A stretch of DNA of 64,000 nt, taken from contig NZ_JBBOCJ010000001.1 in assembly GCF_038002345.1 (NCBI RefSeq), positions 1,240,001 through 1,304,000 on the forward strand, given 5' to 3'. The notes beneath the pieces are model-generated. The model was not told the origin of the DNA, searched no databases, and saw only the letters and a list, made by a program, of their open reading frames with translations. Numbering within the stretch: position 1 is the first letter of the stretch; each line of letters begins with the position of its first letter. The translations under genes were made by a program, and so were the position numbers. The DNA comes from Paenibacillus sp. FSL M7-0420. Lineage in GTDB: Bacteria > Bacillota > Bacilli > Paenibacillales > Paenibacillaceae. This document shows, piece after piece, positions 24,228 through 32,667 of the stretch.

Positions 24228-25802
24228 ATGCATCTTACGGTGGAAGAAGCGTTGTCCATTTATCCTTTATCCGAAGCGAAGCTGATTGCCGGGTCCAAGG
24301 GGAAGCACAGGATTGTGAAATCGATCAATGTCATGGATGCTCCCGATATCTCGGACTGGATCAAGGAAGGGGAAATGCTGCTGACCACAGCCTATCTGAT
24401 CAAGGACAGTCCGGAGGATGCTTCGGCACTGCTGCAGATGCTGAACCGGCGAGGGTCAGCGGGGCTGGGCATTAAGCTGGGCCGGTTCTGGGAGGCTGTG
24501 CCGCCGCCCTTGATTGCGGAGGCGGAGCAGCTGAATTTTCCGCTGATCGAGCTGCCATTCCAGTTCACCTTCTCCGACCAGATGAACGGCTTGTTCCGCG
24601 CGGAGCTGTCGCGCAGCGTGGGCACCCTGCAGAGCATGATGGAGAAGCAGCGGCTGCTGATGCGTCTTGCCTTGCGTTCCGGGCGCAGCCGTCCGCTGCT
24701 GGATACCGTTTCCGAGATCATCGGTTATCCGCTGGCTGTAATCAGTAGCCGCGGAACGGTAGTATTCAACAACTCGGGGTACACCGAAAGTGAGCTGCTG
24801 GAAGGCTGGCCCTGGCAGTCCCGCAATCAGCGCTTCCGGCTCAGCGCGAGCACGGGCTACCGGATTCCGCTGCTACAGGCCGGGAAATGCCTGGGTTACC
24901 TACATTATTGCGATATTGATCCTTTGCTGCTGCCCGTGGAGGAAAGTCTGTTCGTCCAGGGGGCAGAGCTGATTTCTTATCATATGCATACCGGACTGGA
25001 GGATTATTTCGAGCAGGCCGGACACCGGGAGTTCAGCGGGCTGCTGCGGCGGTTCCTGAAGGACGGGCTGAAATACGCTGAGCTGGCGCAGGCAGCGCTC
25101 CGGCTGGAGATTACGCTGCTCCAGTCCCCGTTTCAACTTCTGCTGACCGATGTGGCTGCTGCGGGAGAAGCCCGGCAGGCAGAGCTGCTGCGGCTGAAGG
25201 AGGAGTATTCGGAGCATCCGGTGCTGAATGGCCTGCAGGCGGTCCACTTCCTGGTGGAGGAGGGACTGGTGTCGCTGTATCCGGCCGGGCCGCATCAGCC
25301 GGAGGAGTTCCGGGCAATGATTCAGGAATGCTTCGACAGCCTGAAGTTCGATAAAGGGTATTATCCGCAGGCGGCTGTCAGCAGCGTGAAGCTGAAGCCG
25401 GAGGAGTTGAAGGAAGCTTTTGCCGAGATTAAGGAATGTATGGGCATGGCCCGGCAATGGGGCGCACACGGAAATGTGGTGCATTACCGCCAGCTGGAGC
25501 TTGATCTGCTGCTGAGCAAGATTCCGGCAGAGACCATGGAGCGTTACTACAGCGGCAGCCTGCGGGGGCTACTTAGCCGGGAGCCTGAATATGTTAAGGA
25601 GATGCTCCACACGCTGGAGGTCTACCTGGAGAATGACGGCCATGTGAACGAGACGGCCAAGAAGCTATTCATTCACCGCAATACGGCCACTTACCGGATT
25701 GAGAAGCTCAGTGAGCTGCTGGATGTCGATTTCAAAAAAATCAATGATCTCATGAAGCTGAAGCTGGTATTCCTGTTCCGCAGAATGCTGGAGCGCGAAT
25801 AA
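24228..25802 (+). CDS. pucR: PucR-family transcriptional regulator of purine catabolism
   Basis: The 524-aa protein has the N-terminal PucR sensory domain (about 1-125; LTVEEALSIYPLSEAKLIAG and VMDAPDISDWIKEGEMLLTT), a middle GGDEF-like regulatory region, and the C-terminal PucR helix-turn-helix (VNETAKKLFIHRNTATYRIEKLSELL, near the end). In Bacillus PucR controls purine and allantoin catabolic genes, activating most of them. The neighbouring importer and allantoin enzymes make the assignment strong. The ATG at 24228 has AGAAGGAG 8 bases upstream; an in-frame GTG lies nine bases earlier. Confidence 0.92.
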   Translation: MHLTVEEALSIYPLSEAKLIAGSKGKHRIVKSINVMDAPDISDWIKEGEMLLTTAYLIKDSPEDASALLQMLNRRGSAGLGIKLGRFWEAVPPPLIAEAEQLNFPLIELPFQFTFSDQMNGLFRAELSRSVGTLQSMMEKQRLLMRLALRSGRSRPLLDTVSEIIGYPLAVISSRGTVVFNNSGYTESELLEGWPWQSRNQRFRLSASTGYRIPLLQAGKCLGYLHYCDIDPLLLPVEESLFVQGAELISYHMHTGLEDYFEQAGHREFSGLLRRFLKDGLKYAELAQAALRLEITLLQSPFQLLLTDVAAAGEARQAELLRLKEEYSEHPVLNGLQAVHFLVEEGLVSLYPAGPHQPEEFRAMIQECFDSLKFDKGYYPQAAVSSVKLKPEELKEAFAEIKECMGMARQWGAHGNVVHYRQLELDLLLSKIPAETMERYYSGSLRGLLSREPEYVKEMLHTLEVYLENDGHVNETAKKLFIHRNTATYRIEKLSELLDVDFKKINDLMKLKLVFLFRRMLERE

Positions 25803-25846
25803 CAGCCGTCCCTCAGCAGATTGCCCAAAAAAAGGAGTGGAGAACA

Positions 25847-26476
25847 ATGAAGGTGGCCGGAATCTTTTTGGCGGCAGGCCGCAGTAATGGAGCAGGGGCC
25901 TCTGAAGGTTCTCAGAACAGGGCGGGCGCGGGTTCAGCCGGTGCGGCGATGCTCAGTGAGCTGGAGACCTGCGGGCTTGTGCCGCTGGTTGTGGTGGTTC
26001 GCGCGGATGATCCTTTGGGCTGGCTGCCGCCGGCCGGGATGGCGGAGAATATGCGGCGGATTGAGACTTGCCTGACGGCCCATTTGGGCCTGTCTTTCTC
26101 CCTGCGCTGCGGCTTGAATGCTGTAGCTTCGCTTCAGCCGGATGCGGTGGTCATTGCGGCGGCAGATCAGCCGTTTGTGGCAGCGGCTCAGATCCGCCGG
26201 TTCATCCAAGCGTATGAGCAGCACCCGGAGCTTGATTATGTCACCAGTGCGCAAGAAGGATTGCTGATGCCGCCTACTCTGTTCTCAAGCACGCTGTTCG
26301 GCGGACTTCAAGAGCTGGACGATGAAGAGGGCGTAGCTGCCATTATGCGGACCAAGGAGTATAAGGGGCTCATCCTGCCGCAAGAGCCTGTTCAGGCGTT
26401 CGCAGAGAACGGGCTGCCGGAGAGCTTCGGAGAATACCGCAGAGAATGGAGCGTGCGGAGCGGGAATAGACAGTGA
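25847..26476 (+). CDS. MobA-like nucleotidyltransferase (PucB/MocA type), degenerate nucleotide loop
   Basis: The 209-aa protein aligns with MobA/MocA-like cytidylyltransferases that prepare molybdopterin cofactor for xanthine dehydrogenase (PucB in Bacillus). It keeps IFLAAGRS at the N-terminus, SFSLRCGLNA and IAAADQPFVAA. However, the usual RMG-x-x-K following LAAGxS is replaced by a Gly/Ala/Ser-rich stretch (about residues 13-32), so nucleotide binding may be impaired. It lies 44 bp after pucR with its own RBS (AAAGGAGTGGAGAACA). No xanthine dehydrogenase genes are in the window, which makes its job here uncertain. Confidence 0.72.
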   Translation: MKVAGIFLAAGRSNGAGASEGSQNRAGAGSAGAAMLSELETCGLVPLVVVVRADDPLGWLPPAGMAENMRRIETCLTAHLGLSFSLRCGLNAVASLQPDAVVIAAADQPFVAAAQIRRFIQAYEQHPELDYVTSAQEGLLMPPTLFSSTLFGGLQELDDEEGVAAIMRTKEYKGLILPQEPVQAFAENGLPESFGEYRREWSVRSGNRQ

Positions 26477-26689
26477 ATTCGCTATTTTTAAAAAGTGATG
26501 TAAGGTAATATCTCATAATTTAAGTTTAATTTGAGATGACTTCGTGCATGAAGCACAAAAGTGACCCCTCATCTTATCCACCCACACAAAGCTATGTTAT
26601 ATAAATTTACGTAAGTGCTGCTCCTCAGTATAGTAGAGATACATTAATGGCTGTAGCCATTGGGAGAGATATCCTGGAGGAGGAGAATT

Positions 26690-27865
26690 ATGAAACAAAG
26701 GGGTCAGGCATTCAAATTTAGTGTTATTACGATGTTCCTGCTGGCGATGGTTCTGACGGGGTGCGCAAAGAATAATACAGCATCTAATACGGGTGCAGCA
26801 GCAACGACAGAGCCTTCGGCGGCAAGTACACCAGCAGGCAGCGAGGCGGCGGCAACCACTGAGCCGGCAGCGAAGAAGCCGACGGTTGCTTTTGTCTATA
26901 TCGGGCCTCCGGGTGACGGCGGGTATACGTATCAGCATGATCAGGGCCGCCTGTATATGGAGAAGGAGCTTGGAATCAAGGCAGATTTCGTGGAAAATGT
27001 ACCGGAAAGCGCCGATGCCGAGCGGATCATCACAGAGCTTGCGCAGAACCATGACATCGTGTTCACCACAAGCTTCGGCTATATGGATTTCACCTTGAAC
27101 GTGGCCGGCAAATTCCCTAACGTGAAGTTCATGCATGCCTCCGGCTACAAGACAGCCGAGAACATGGGAACCTACTTCGGCAAAAACTATCAGGCAAGCT
27201 ATCTGTCGGGGATCGCGGCAGGCAAAATGACAAAGAAAAACCATCTCGGCTATGTGGGAGCCTTCCCGATCAGCGAGGTGATCTATAATCTGAACGCCTT
27301 CACGCTGGGCGCGCAGAGCGTCAACCCGGCGGTTAAGGTGGATGTGGTCTGGACGAATACCTGGTATGACCCTGCCACGGAACGTCAGGCGGCCATCAGC
27401 CTGCTCGACAAAGGTGCGGATGTTCTGCTGGCGTATCAGGATTCACCGGCTACCCTTCAGGCTGCGGCGGAACGGGGAGCTTTTGCCGGGGGAAATGACT
27501 CGGATATGAGCAAGTATGCACCGGACAACTATTTAACCAACCCTGTATGGAACTGGGGTCCTTATTATGTAAAAGCTGTACAGTCTGTGATGGACGGAAC
27601 CTGGAAAAGCGAGCAGTATTCCGGCGATATGGCCGACGGCATGGTGGAGCTGGCGCCATTCGGTAACAAGGTTCCCGAGGATGTGAAGAAGCTGGTGGAG
27701 GACGCTAAGGCCAAGATTATCAGCGGCGGGCTGGAGGTCTTCACCGGACCGATCTCGGACAACAAGGGCAATGTAACTGTTAAGGACGGCCAGAAGCTGA
27801 CCCTTGAAGAGGTGCTTGGCATGAACTGGCTGGTCAAGGGTGTCGAGGGCACGATTCCGCAATAA
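26690..27865 (+). CDS. BMP-family substrate-binding lipoprotein (nucleoside/purine importer)
   Basis: The 391-aa precursor has a lipoprotein signal peptide with lipobox LTGC (acylated C25), then a Thr/Ala/Ser-rich tether and a BMP/PnrA-like periplasmic-binding fold (VAFVYIGPPGDGGYTYQHDQ, FGYMDFTLNVAGKFPNVKFM, GAFPISEVIYNLNAFTLGAQ). BMP proteins bind purine nucleosides; with allantoin genes downstream the ligand may be a purine or ureide. The ATG follows GGAGGAGGAG. It begins the importer operon with the ATPase and two permeases after it. The 213-bp upstream region probably holds the PucR-controlled promoter; I could not identify the operator. Confidence 0.9.
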   Translation: MKQRGQAFKFSVITMFLLAMVLTGCAKNNTASNTGAAATTEPSAASTPAGSEAAATTEPAAKKPTVAFVYIGPPGDGGYTYQHDQGRLYMEKELGIKADFVENVPESADAERIITELAQNHDIVFTTSFGYMDFTLNVAGKFPNVKFMHASGYKTAENMGTYFGKNYQASYLSGIAAGKMTKKNHLGYVGAFPISEVIYNLNAFTLGAQSVNPAVKVDVVWTNTWYDPATERQAAISLLDKGADVLLAYQDSPATLQAAAERGAFAGGNDSDMSKYAPDNYLTNPVWNWGPYYVKAVQSVMDGTWKSEQYSGDMADGMVELAPFGNKVPEDVKKLVEDAKAKIISGGLEVFTGPISDNKGNVTVKDGQKLTLEEVLGMNWLVKGVEGTIPQ

Positions 27866-27904
27866 CAGCAGCTGCAACACATCTTCATACAGCACAGCCT
27901 TACG

Positions 27905-27941
27905 GGTGGGGCGGGTTCCGGATACCGGAGTCTTCCCCACC
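27905..27941 (+). promoter_or_regulatory. Intercistronic hairpin between lipoprotein and ATPase genes
   Basis: GGTGGGG pairs with CCCCACC around an inner TCCGG-ATA-CCGGA stem, with no T-run. Such hairpins after a binding-protein gene usually stabilise the upstream mRNA and lower expression of the downstream ABC genes; that role is inferred. Confidence 0.5.
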
Positions 27942-27975
27942 TGTACTATAACTACCCTGAAAGGAGCGTAGCATT

Positions 27976-29508
27976 ATGCAGGACCCTTCGGTTGAAATGC
28001 GCGGGATAGTGAAGACATTCGGTGCTGTAACGGCCAGCGATCAAGTTGATTTTTCGGCAAATGCGGGGGAGATTCACGCGCTGCTCGGGGAGAACGGGGC
28101 AGGGAAAAGCACAGTCATGAGTATGCTGTCAGGAGTGTATCGGGCGGACGCCGGAGAGATTCTTATTTATGGCAAACCGGCCAGAATCCGTTCCCCGAAG
28201 GATGCGGCATTGCTTGGTGTAGGAATGGTCTTTCAGAACTTCAGACTGGTGCAGAGCCTTACAGCGGCGGAGAATATCGTGCTTGGCGAAAAGTCGTCTT
28301 TCTGGCGCGGCAGCAGGTGGATCAAACGTAAGCATGAAGAGATAGAGGCGCTTGGGGAACGCTTTGGCTTGAAATTTCCCGTCGACCGGCCGATCTGGCA
28401 GCTGTCTGTCGGCGAGCAGCAGCGCGTTGAGATTGTCAAGACGCTGTACCGGGGGGCAGACATCATCATTCTGGATGAGCCGACCTCGGTGCTGACGCCG
28501 GGGGAGGCGGAGCAGCTGTTCGAGACGCTTCAGGTGATGAAGCAGGCGGAGAAGACGGTGATCATGACTACGCATAAAATGAAGGAGGTCATGGCCTCCT
28601 CGGACCGGATCTCCGTAATGCGCAAGGGAAAAATGATTGCTTCGCTGATGACGGGCGAGACGGATGAGCTGGAGCTGGCCCGGCTTATGGTAGGCCGGGA
28701 GGTTACGATCAGCCGCCAGGAGCGCGAGGCGACGGCCGGAGAGCCGCTGCTGATCGTCCGCGATCTGGAGGTGGCTGCGGATCATGGCCGCAAGGCACTG
28801 GATTCCCTGTCACTTACTGTTCATGAAGGCGAAATTGTGGGTGTGGCCGGCGTTGCGGGCAACGGGCAGAAGGAGCTGGCGGAGGTATTGACGGGGCTTA
28901 GAGCATGGAGAACGGGCGAGATCCGGTTCGACGGCAGTCCCGTGAAAACAGCTTCGGTAAGAGGAGCGATTGATTCGGGCATCTCGCATGTGCCGGAGAA
29001 CCGGATGAAGAGCGGTCTGGCCGGACGGCTGGGGTCGGTTGACAACCTGTTGTTCAAGTCTTACCGCAGCGGGGAGCATTCCCGGTTCGGCTTTCTGAAG
29101 GCGGCCAGGAACCGCTCCTGGTCGCAGGAGCTGGTCCGCCGCTTCAATGTGAAGACGCCTGAGCTGGATACTCCCGTGCAGCAATTGTCCGGCGGGAATC
29201 AGCAGAAGCTGCTGTTCGCCCGCGAGGTCAGCCACCGTCCGAAGCTGATGGTGGCCGTGCATCCGACGCAAGGGCTGGATGTCGGCGCAGCGGCAGGGGT
29301 GCATGAGCTGCTGATGGAGCTGCGCAGCTCCGGCAGCGGGGTGCTGCTGATCTCCGAGGATCTGGATGAGCTACTGCAGTTATCCGACCGTATTCTGGTG
29401 ATCTATGGCGGTTCCATTATAGGCGAGAGCGATCATGAGCAGGCGGACCGGGAACAAATCGGTCTGATGATGGCCGGTATCCGGAGCAGGGAGGGAAGCG
29501 CCGTATGA
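27976..29508 (+). CDS. ABC importer ATPase (NupO-like, two ABC domains)
   Basis: The 510-aa protein has two fused ABC domains, as in ribose and purine nucleoside importers. Domain 1 has Walker A GENGAGKST, signature LSVGEQQRVEI and Walker B IIILDEPTS. Domain 2 lacks a canonical Walker A (GVAGNGQKEL) but has LSGGNQQKLL and the degenerate Walker B LMVAVHPTQGLD, as is usual in this family. It works with the BMP lipoprotein and the two permeases that follow. The ATG has AAAGGAGCG upstream and its stop overlaps the next start by 4 bp (ATGA). Confidence 0.93.
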   Translation: MQDPSVEMRGIVKTFGAVTASDQVDFSANAGEIHALLGENGAGKSTVMSMLSGVYRADAGEILIYGKPARIRSPKDAALLGVGMVFQNFRLVQSLTAAENIVLGEKSSFWRGSRWIKRKHEEIEALGERFGLKFPVDRPIWQLSVGEQQRVEIVKTLYRGADIIILDEPTSVLTPGEAEQLFETLQVMKQAEKTVIMTTHKMKEVMASSDRISVMRKGKMIASLMTGETDELELARLMVGREVTISRQEREATAGEPLLIVRDLEVAADHGRKALDSLSLTVHEGEIVGVAGVAGNGQKELAEVLTGLRAWRTGEIRFDGSPVKTASVRGAIDSGISHVPENRMKSGLAGRLGSVDNLLFKSYRSGEHSRFGFLKAARNRSWSQELVRRFNVKTPELDTPVQQLSGGNQQKLLFAREVSHRPKLMVAVHPTQGLDVGAAAGVHELLMELRSSGSGVLLISEDLDELLQLSDRILVIYGGSIIGESDHEQADREQIGLMMAGIRSREGSAV

Positions 29509-30620
29509 GTCCGAAGCCTGGAAATGAATCTGCAACGCTTACGCCGATGGCGGGGCGTAGCGGGAGGTGGTACTCCCTCAGGCTGGAATATGATTCAAGC
29601 CGTACCCGTTCACCGTGGTGGACGCCTATCCTGTCCGTTGTTCTGGCGCTCTTGCTCTGTGCCGTATTCATTGCTGCTAATGGAATGAGCCCGCTGGTCG
29701 TCTATGAGAAAATGTTTCGGGGAGCCTTCGGCACCTCCTACGGCTTCACAGAAACCATGGTCAAGGCTATTCCGCTGCTGCTCTGCGGGCTAGGCATTGC
29801 AGTAGCTTACCGGATCTCCGTGTGGAATATCGGGGCAGAGGGTCAGTTGACAGTAGGCGCTATGGCGGCTACTGCGGTAACAATCTATTTCCCCGATCTG
29901 TCTTCCTTCTGGTCGATTACGCTGATGCTGGTTTTCGGTACAGCAGCCGGAGCCTTGTGGGGCCTGATGACGGCGGTGCCGCGAACCCACTTCGGTGTCA
30001 ATGAGCTGATTACCTCGCTGATGCTGAACTACGTGGCCTTGCTGGCTCTGGATTATGTAGTATTCGGCCCCTGGAAGGACCCGAAGGGGTTCAACTTCCC
30101 GGGTTCGCCGATGTTCACGGCCGCCCAGTCCCTGCCGGTGCTTGGCAGTACCCGGCTGCACATCGGGCTGGTCTTCGGCCTCGTGGCTGTGCTGGTCTAT
30201 TATCTGATGATCCGGTTCACCCGCTGGGGCTATGAGCTGCGTCTGATCGGCGCCAATCCCACAGCAGCCCGTTATGCAGGCATCCATATCAAGAAGCATA
30301 TTATCATCGTCATGCTGATCAGCGGCGGTCTTGCCGGGATTGCCGGCATGGCTGAAGTGTCGGGGGTTACGCATAAGCTGATGCAGGGGATCTCTCCGGG
30401 CTATGGCTATACAGCGATCATCGTAGCCTGGCTTGCCAAGCTGAACCCGCTGGGTCTGATTGTGACTTCGGTTCTGTTCGGCGGCCTGATTGTAGGCGGC
30501 TATAGTGTTCAGACGATCGGACTGCCTTCGTCCATATCGGAAATGCTGCAGGGCGCGATCCTGTTCTTCCTGATTGCCGGCGATATGATTCACCGGTTCC
30601 GCATCCGCCGGAGCGCGTAA
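29505..30620 (+). CDS. ABC importer permease 1 (NupP-like)
   Basis: The 371-aa inner-membrane protein has a polar N-terminal tail of about 40 residues and roughly eight hydrophobic segments. Conserved family segments are VAYRISVWNIGAEGQLTVGA and the cytoplasmic loop LRLIGANPTAARYAGI that contacts the ATPase. It matches BPD_transp_2 permeases of nucleoside importers. Translation is coupled to the ATPase gene by a 4-bp overlap. Confidence 0.92.
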   Translation: MSPKPGNESATLTPMAGRSGRWYSLRLEYDSSRTRSPWWTPILSVVLALLLCAVFIAANGMSPLVVYEKMFRGAFGTSYGFTETMVKAIPLLLCGLGIAVAYRISVWNIGAEGQLTVGAMAATAVTIYFPDLSSFWSITLMLVFGTAAGALWGLMTAVPRTHFGVNELITSLMLNYVALLALDYVVFGPWKDPKGFNFPGSPMFTAAQSLPVLGSTRLHIGLVFGLVAVLVYYLMIRFTRWGYELRLIGANPTAARYAGIHIKKHIIIVMLISGGLAGIAGMAEVSGVTHKLMQGISPGYGYTAIIVAWLAKLNPLGLIVTSVLFGGLIVGGYSVQTIGLPSSISEMLQGAILFFLIAGDMIHRFRIRRSA

Positions 30621-30650
30621 CAGCATTCTCGTACAGGAGGGAGTTCACTC

Positions 30651-31580
30651 ATGGATTTCACTACACAGTTATTAATCGCCGCCATCTCCGCCGGAACACC
30701 GCTGCTGCTGGCTACGCTGGGAGGCATTCTGACCGAACGGGCCGGTATTATCCAGCTTGGCGCGGAGGGTCTGATGCTTATGGGGGCAGTGACGACTTGT
30801 ATCGTCTACATCCGCAGCGGGAATCTGATTCTTGCGCTGCTCGCGGCGGTAGCCATTACCGCTCTTCTGGGTATGGTTCATTCGTTCCTATGTGTCACCC
30901 TGAGGGCGAATCAGACGATGTCGGGCCTGGCGATGACGCTGTTCGGCAGCGGACTTAGCGCCTATCTCGGCAAGTCCATCAGCGGGATTCCGCTTCCCGG
31001 CAGTCTGCCCAAGCTGGATCTGGAGATACTGAAGCCGGTGCCGGTGCTCGGGGAGCTTTTTGGCAGGCTGGATATGCTGACCTGGTTCAGTCTTCTGCTC
31101 GTCCTTGTGCTGCATCTGCTGATTCACCATACCTCGTGGGGGCTGCATTTGCGGGCAGTCGGTGACAATCCGGCTACTGCGGACGTCATGGGCATTCGTG
31201 TGCAGCTGATCCGTTACTGTTATGTTACTGCCGGAGCGGCGCTGATCGGGCTGGCGGGTGCGGATATGGTGCTGGCGTATGCGCCGACCTGGAATGAAGG
31301 GCTGACCGCCGGGCGGGGCTGGATCGCCGTGGGGCTGGTGATTTTCGCCAGATGGAATCCGCTGCGCGCTCTCTTCTGCGCCTACTTCTTCGGAGCGCTT
31401 GATTCGCTGGGCTTCCGTATTCAGCTGCTGGGGAGTGCGGTGCCGTCTTATTTTCTGAAAATGATTCCTTACATCGTAACCATTCTCGTATTGATGTATC
31501 TGGGATACCGCAACCGCAACAAGCCCTCCGGTACGCCGGAATCGCTGGGAACACCTTATATCCGGGAACAGCGGTTCTAG
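30651..31580 (+). CDS. ABC importer permease 2 (NupQ-like)
   Basis: This 309-aa membrane protein is the partner permease, with the family segments TLGGILTERAGIIQLGAEGL near the N-terminus and LRAVGDNPATADVMGI in the coupling loop. About eight hydrophobic stretches are visible. The ATG has AGGAGGGAG upstream, 30 bp after permease 1. It completes the importer; the next gene begins catabolic enzymes without any intervening terminator. Confidence 0.92.
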   Translation: MDFTTQLLIAAISAGTPLLLATLGGILTERAGIIQLGAEGLMLMGAVTTCIVYIRSGNLILALLAAVAITALLGMVHSFLCVTLRANQTMSGLAMTLFGSGLSAYLGKSISGIPLPGSLPKLDLEILKPVPVLGELFGRLDMLTWFSLLLVLVLHLLIHHTSWGLHLRAVGDNPATADVMGIRVQLIRYCYVTAGAALIGLAGADMVLAYAPTWNEGLTAGRGWIAVGLVIFARWNPLRALFCAYFFGALDSLGFRIQLLGSAVPSYFLKMIPYIVTILVLMYLGYRNRNKPSGTPESLGTPYIREQRF

Positions 31581-31632
31581 GCCGGGAGGGCGCAGGCGGC
31601 AATATACAAATTAGAGGGATGGAGGCTGGCCT

Positions 31633-32151
31633 ATGACTATACCGGCGGACCGGTTGACTCTGGAGCAGATTAACTCGCTGACAAAAACAGACTTTGTGGA
31701 ACATCTCGGCGGCATCTTCGAGCATTCGCCTTGGGTAGCAGAGGGGGTGTACAGCAGGCGTCCGTTCGATTCGGTGCAGGAGCTGCATGCTGCCATGATG
31801 GAGGTAGCACGGCAGGCGGAGCCGGACCAGGTGCTGGCACTGCTGAGAGCTCACCCGGATCTGGCGACAAGACTTGCAGTTAGTCCGCTCTCGGCGGCTG
31901 AGCAGCAGGGGGCCGGACTGGACCGGCTGACACCGGAGGAATTCGCGCAGCTTACCGGGTTGAACGCCGCCTATACAGCGAAATTCCGCTTTCCCTTCAT
32001 CTTCGCTGTGCGGGGCAAAACTAAAGAAGAGATTCTTAGCGCTATCCGTGAGCGGGTCGGCCGTTCGCTTGAGGAGGAGCATGAACAGGCGCTGCTGGAG
32101 ATTGGTGCGATTACTCGTTTTCGGCTGGAGGATCTGCTGGGGGCGGAATAG
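31633..32151 (+). CDS. uraD: OHCU decarboxylase (2-oxo-4-hydroxy-4-carboxy-5-ureidoimidazoline)
   Basis: The 172-aa protein converts OHCU to S-allantoin, the last step from urate. Family features are the N-terminal helix LTLEQINSLTKTDFVEHLGG, the catalytic histidine in RAHPDLATR, and the C-terminal VRGKTKEEILSAIRERVGRS. In Bacillus subtilis this domain is fused to uricase (PucL); here it stands alone and no uricase is found in the window. RBS GGAGG lies upstream of the ATG. Confidence 0.92.
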   Translation: MTIPADRLTLEQINSLTKTDFVEHLGGIFEHSPWVAEGVYSRRPFDSVQELHAAMMEVARQAEPDQVLALLRAHPDLATRLAVSPLSAAEQQGAGLDRLTPEEFAQLTGLNAAYTAKFRFPFIFAVRGKTKEEILSAIRERVGRSLEEEHEQALLEIGAITRFRLEDLLGAE

Positions 32152-32190
32152 AGGCAGGGCACTGCATATTATAGGAGGAAGGTGACGCAA

Positions 32191-32598
32191 ATGTCTGGAA
32201 TGAACGGACGGCTGACAACTCATGTGCTGGATCTGTCACAGGGCAGGCCTGCTGCGGGCCTGTCGCTTCAGCTCTGGCGGCTGAGTACCGGAGGGCCTGT
32301 GCTGCTGCGTGAGGCGGTCACGAATGAGGATGGCAGGCTGGACGCTCCGCTGCTGGCGGGAGAAGAAATACAGGCCGGAAGCTATGAGCTGCTGTTTATG
32401 GCCGGTGATTATTTCCGGGGCGCTCAGGCTGGTGCCGGAGAACCGGAGGCTAAGGAGGAGGAGGAGGAGGGAGCAGACGCTGTAATCCCGTTCCTGGACC
32501 AGATTCCGATCCGCTTCAATATGCCGGACCCGTCCGCCCATTACCATGTACCGCTGCTGGTTGCACCTGGAGGATACAGCACTTATCGCGGAAGTTAA
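32191..32598 (+). CDS. pucM: 5-hydroxyisourate hydrolase (transthyretin-like)
   Basis: The 135-aa enzyme hydrolyses 5-hydroxyisourate, the direct uricase product, to OHCU. Diagnostic features are LTTHVLDLSQG at the N-terminus, IPIRFNMPD with SAHYHVPLLVAPGGYSTYRGS at the end; the C-terminal YRGS tetrapeptide is the family signature. A Glu-rich insertion (EAKEEEEEGAD) lies in the middle loop. The ATG follows AGGAGGAAGG; an in-frame GTG three codons upstream sits too close to the RBS. Confidence 0.93.
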   Translation: MSGMNGRLTTHVLDLSQGRPAAGLSLQLWRLSTGGPVLLREAVTNEDGRLDAPLLAGEEIQAGSYELLFMAGDYFRGAQAGAGEPEAKEEEEEGADAVIPFLDQIPIRFNMPDPSAHYHVPLLVAPGGYSTYRGS

Positions 32599-32667
32599 CG
32601 CGGCAGTTAAGTGTACCGCTGCACGCTGCATCTAATCTTAAGCCAATAGACCGGAGGTGGGCCTATC

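Noticed and set aside
26477..26689. Possible purine riboswitch before the BMP lipoprotein gene
   Set aside because: I looked for the three-way junction with conserved TATAA and loop-loop pairs of the purine aptamer and did not find them; PucR control is more likely.
30888..31148. Several minus-strand frames over the ABC permease genes
   Set aside because: They are shadows of membrane protein genes whose plus-strand products contain full family motifs.
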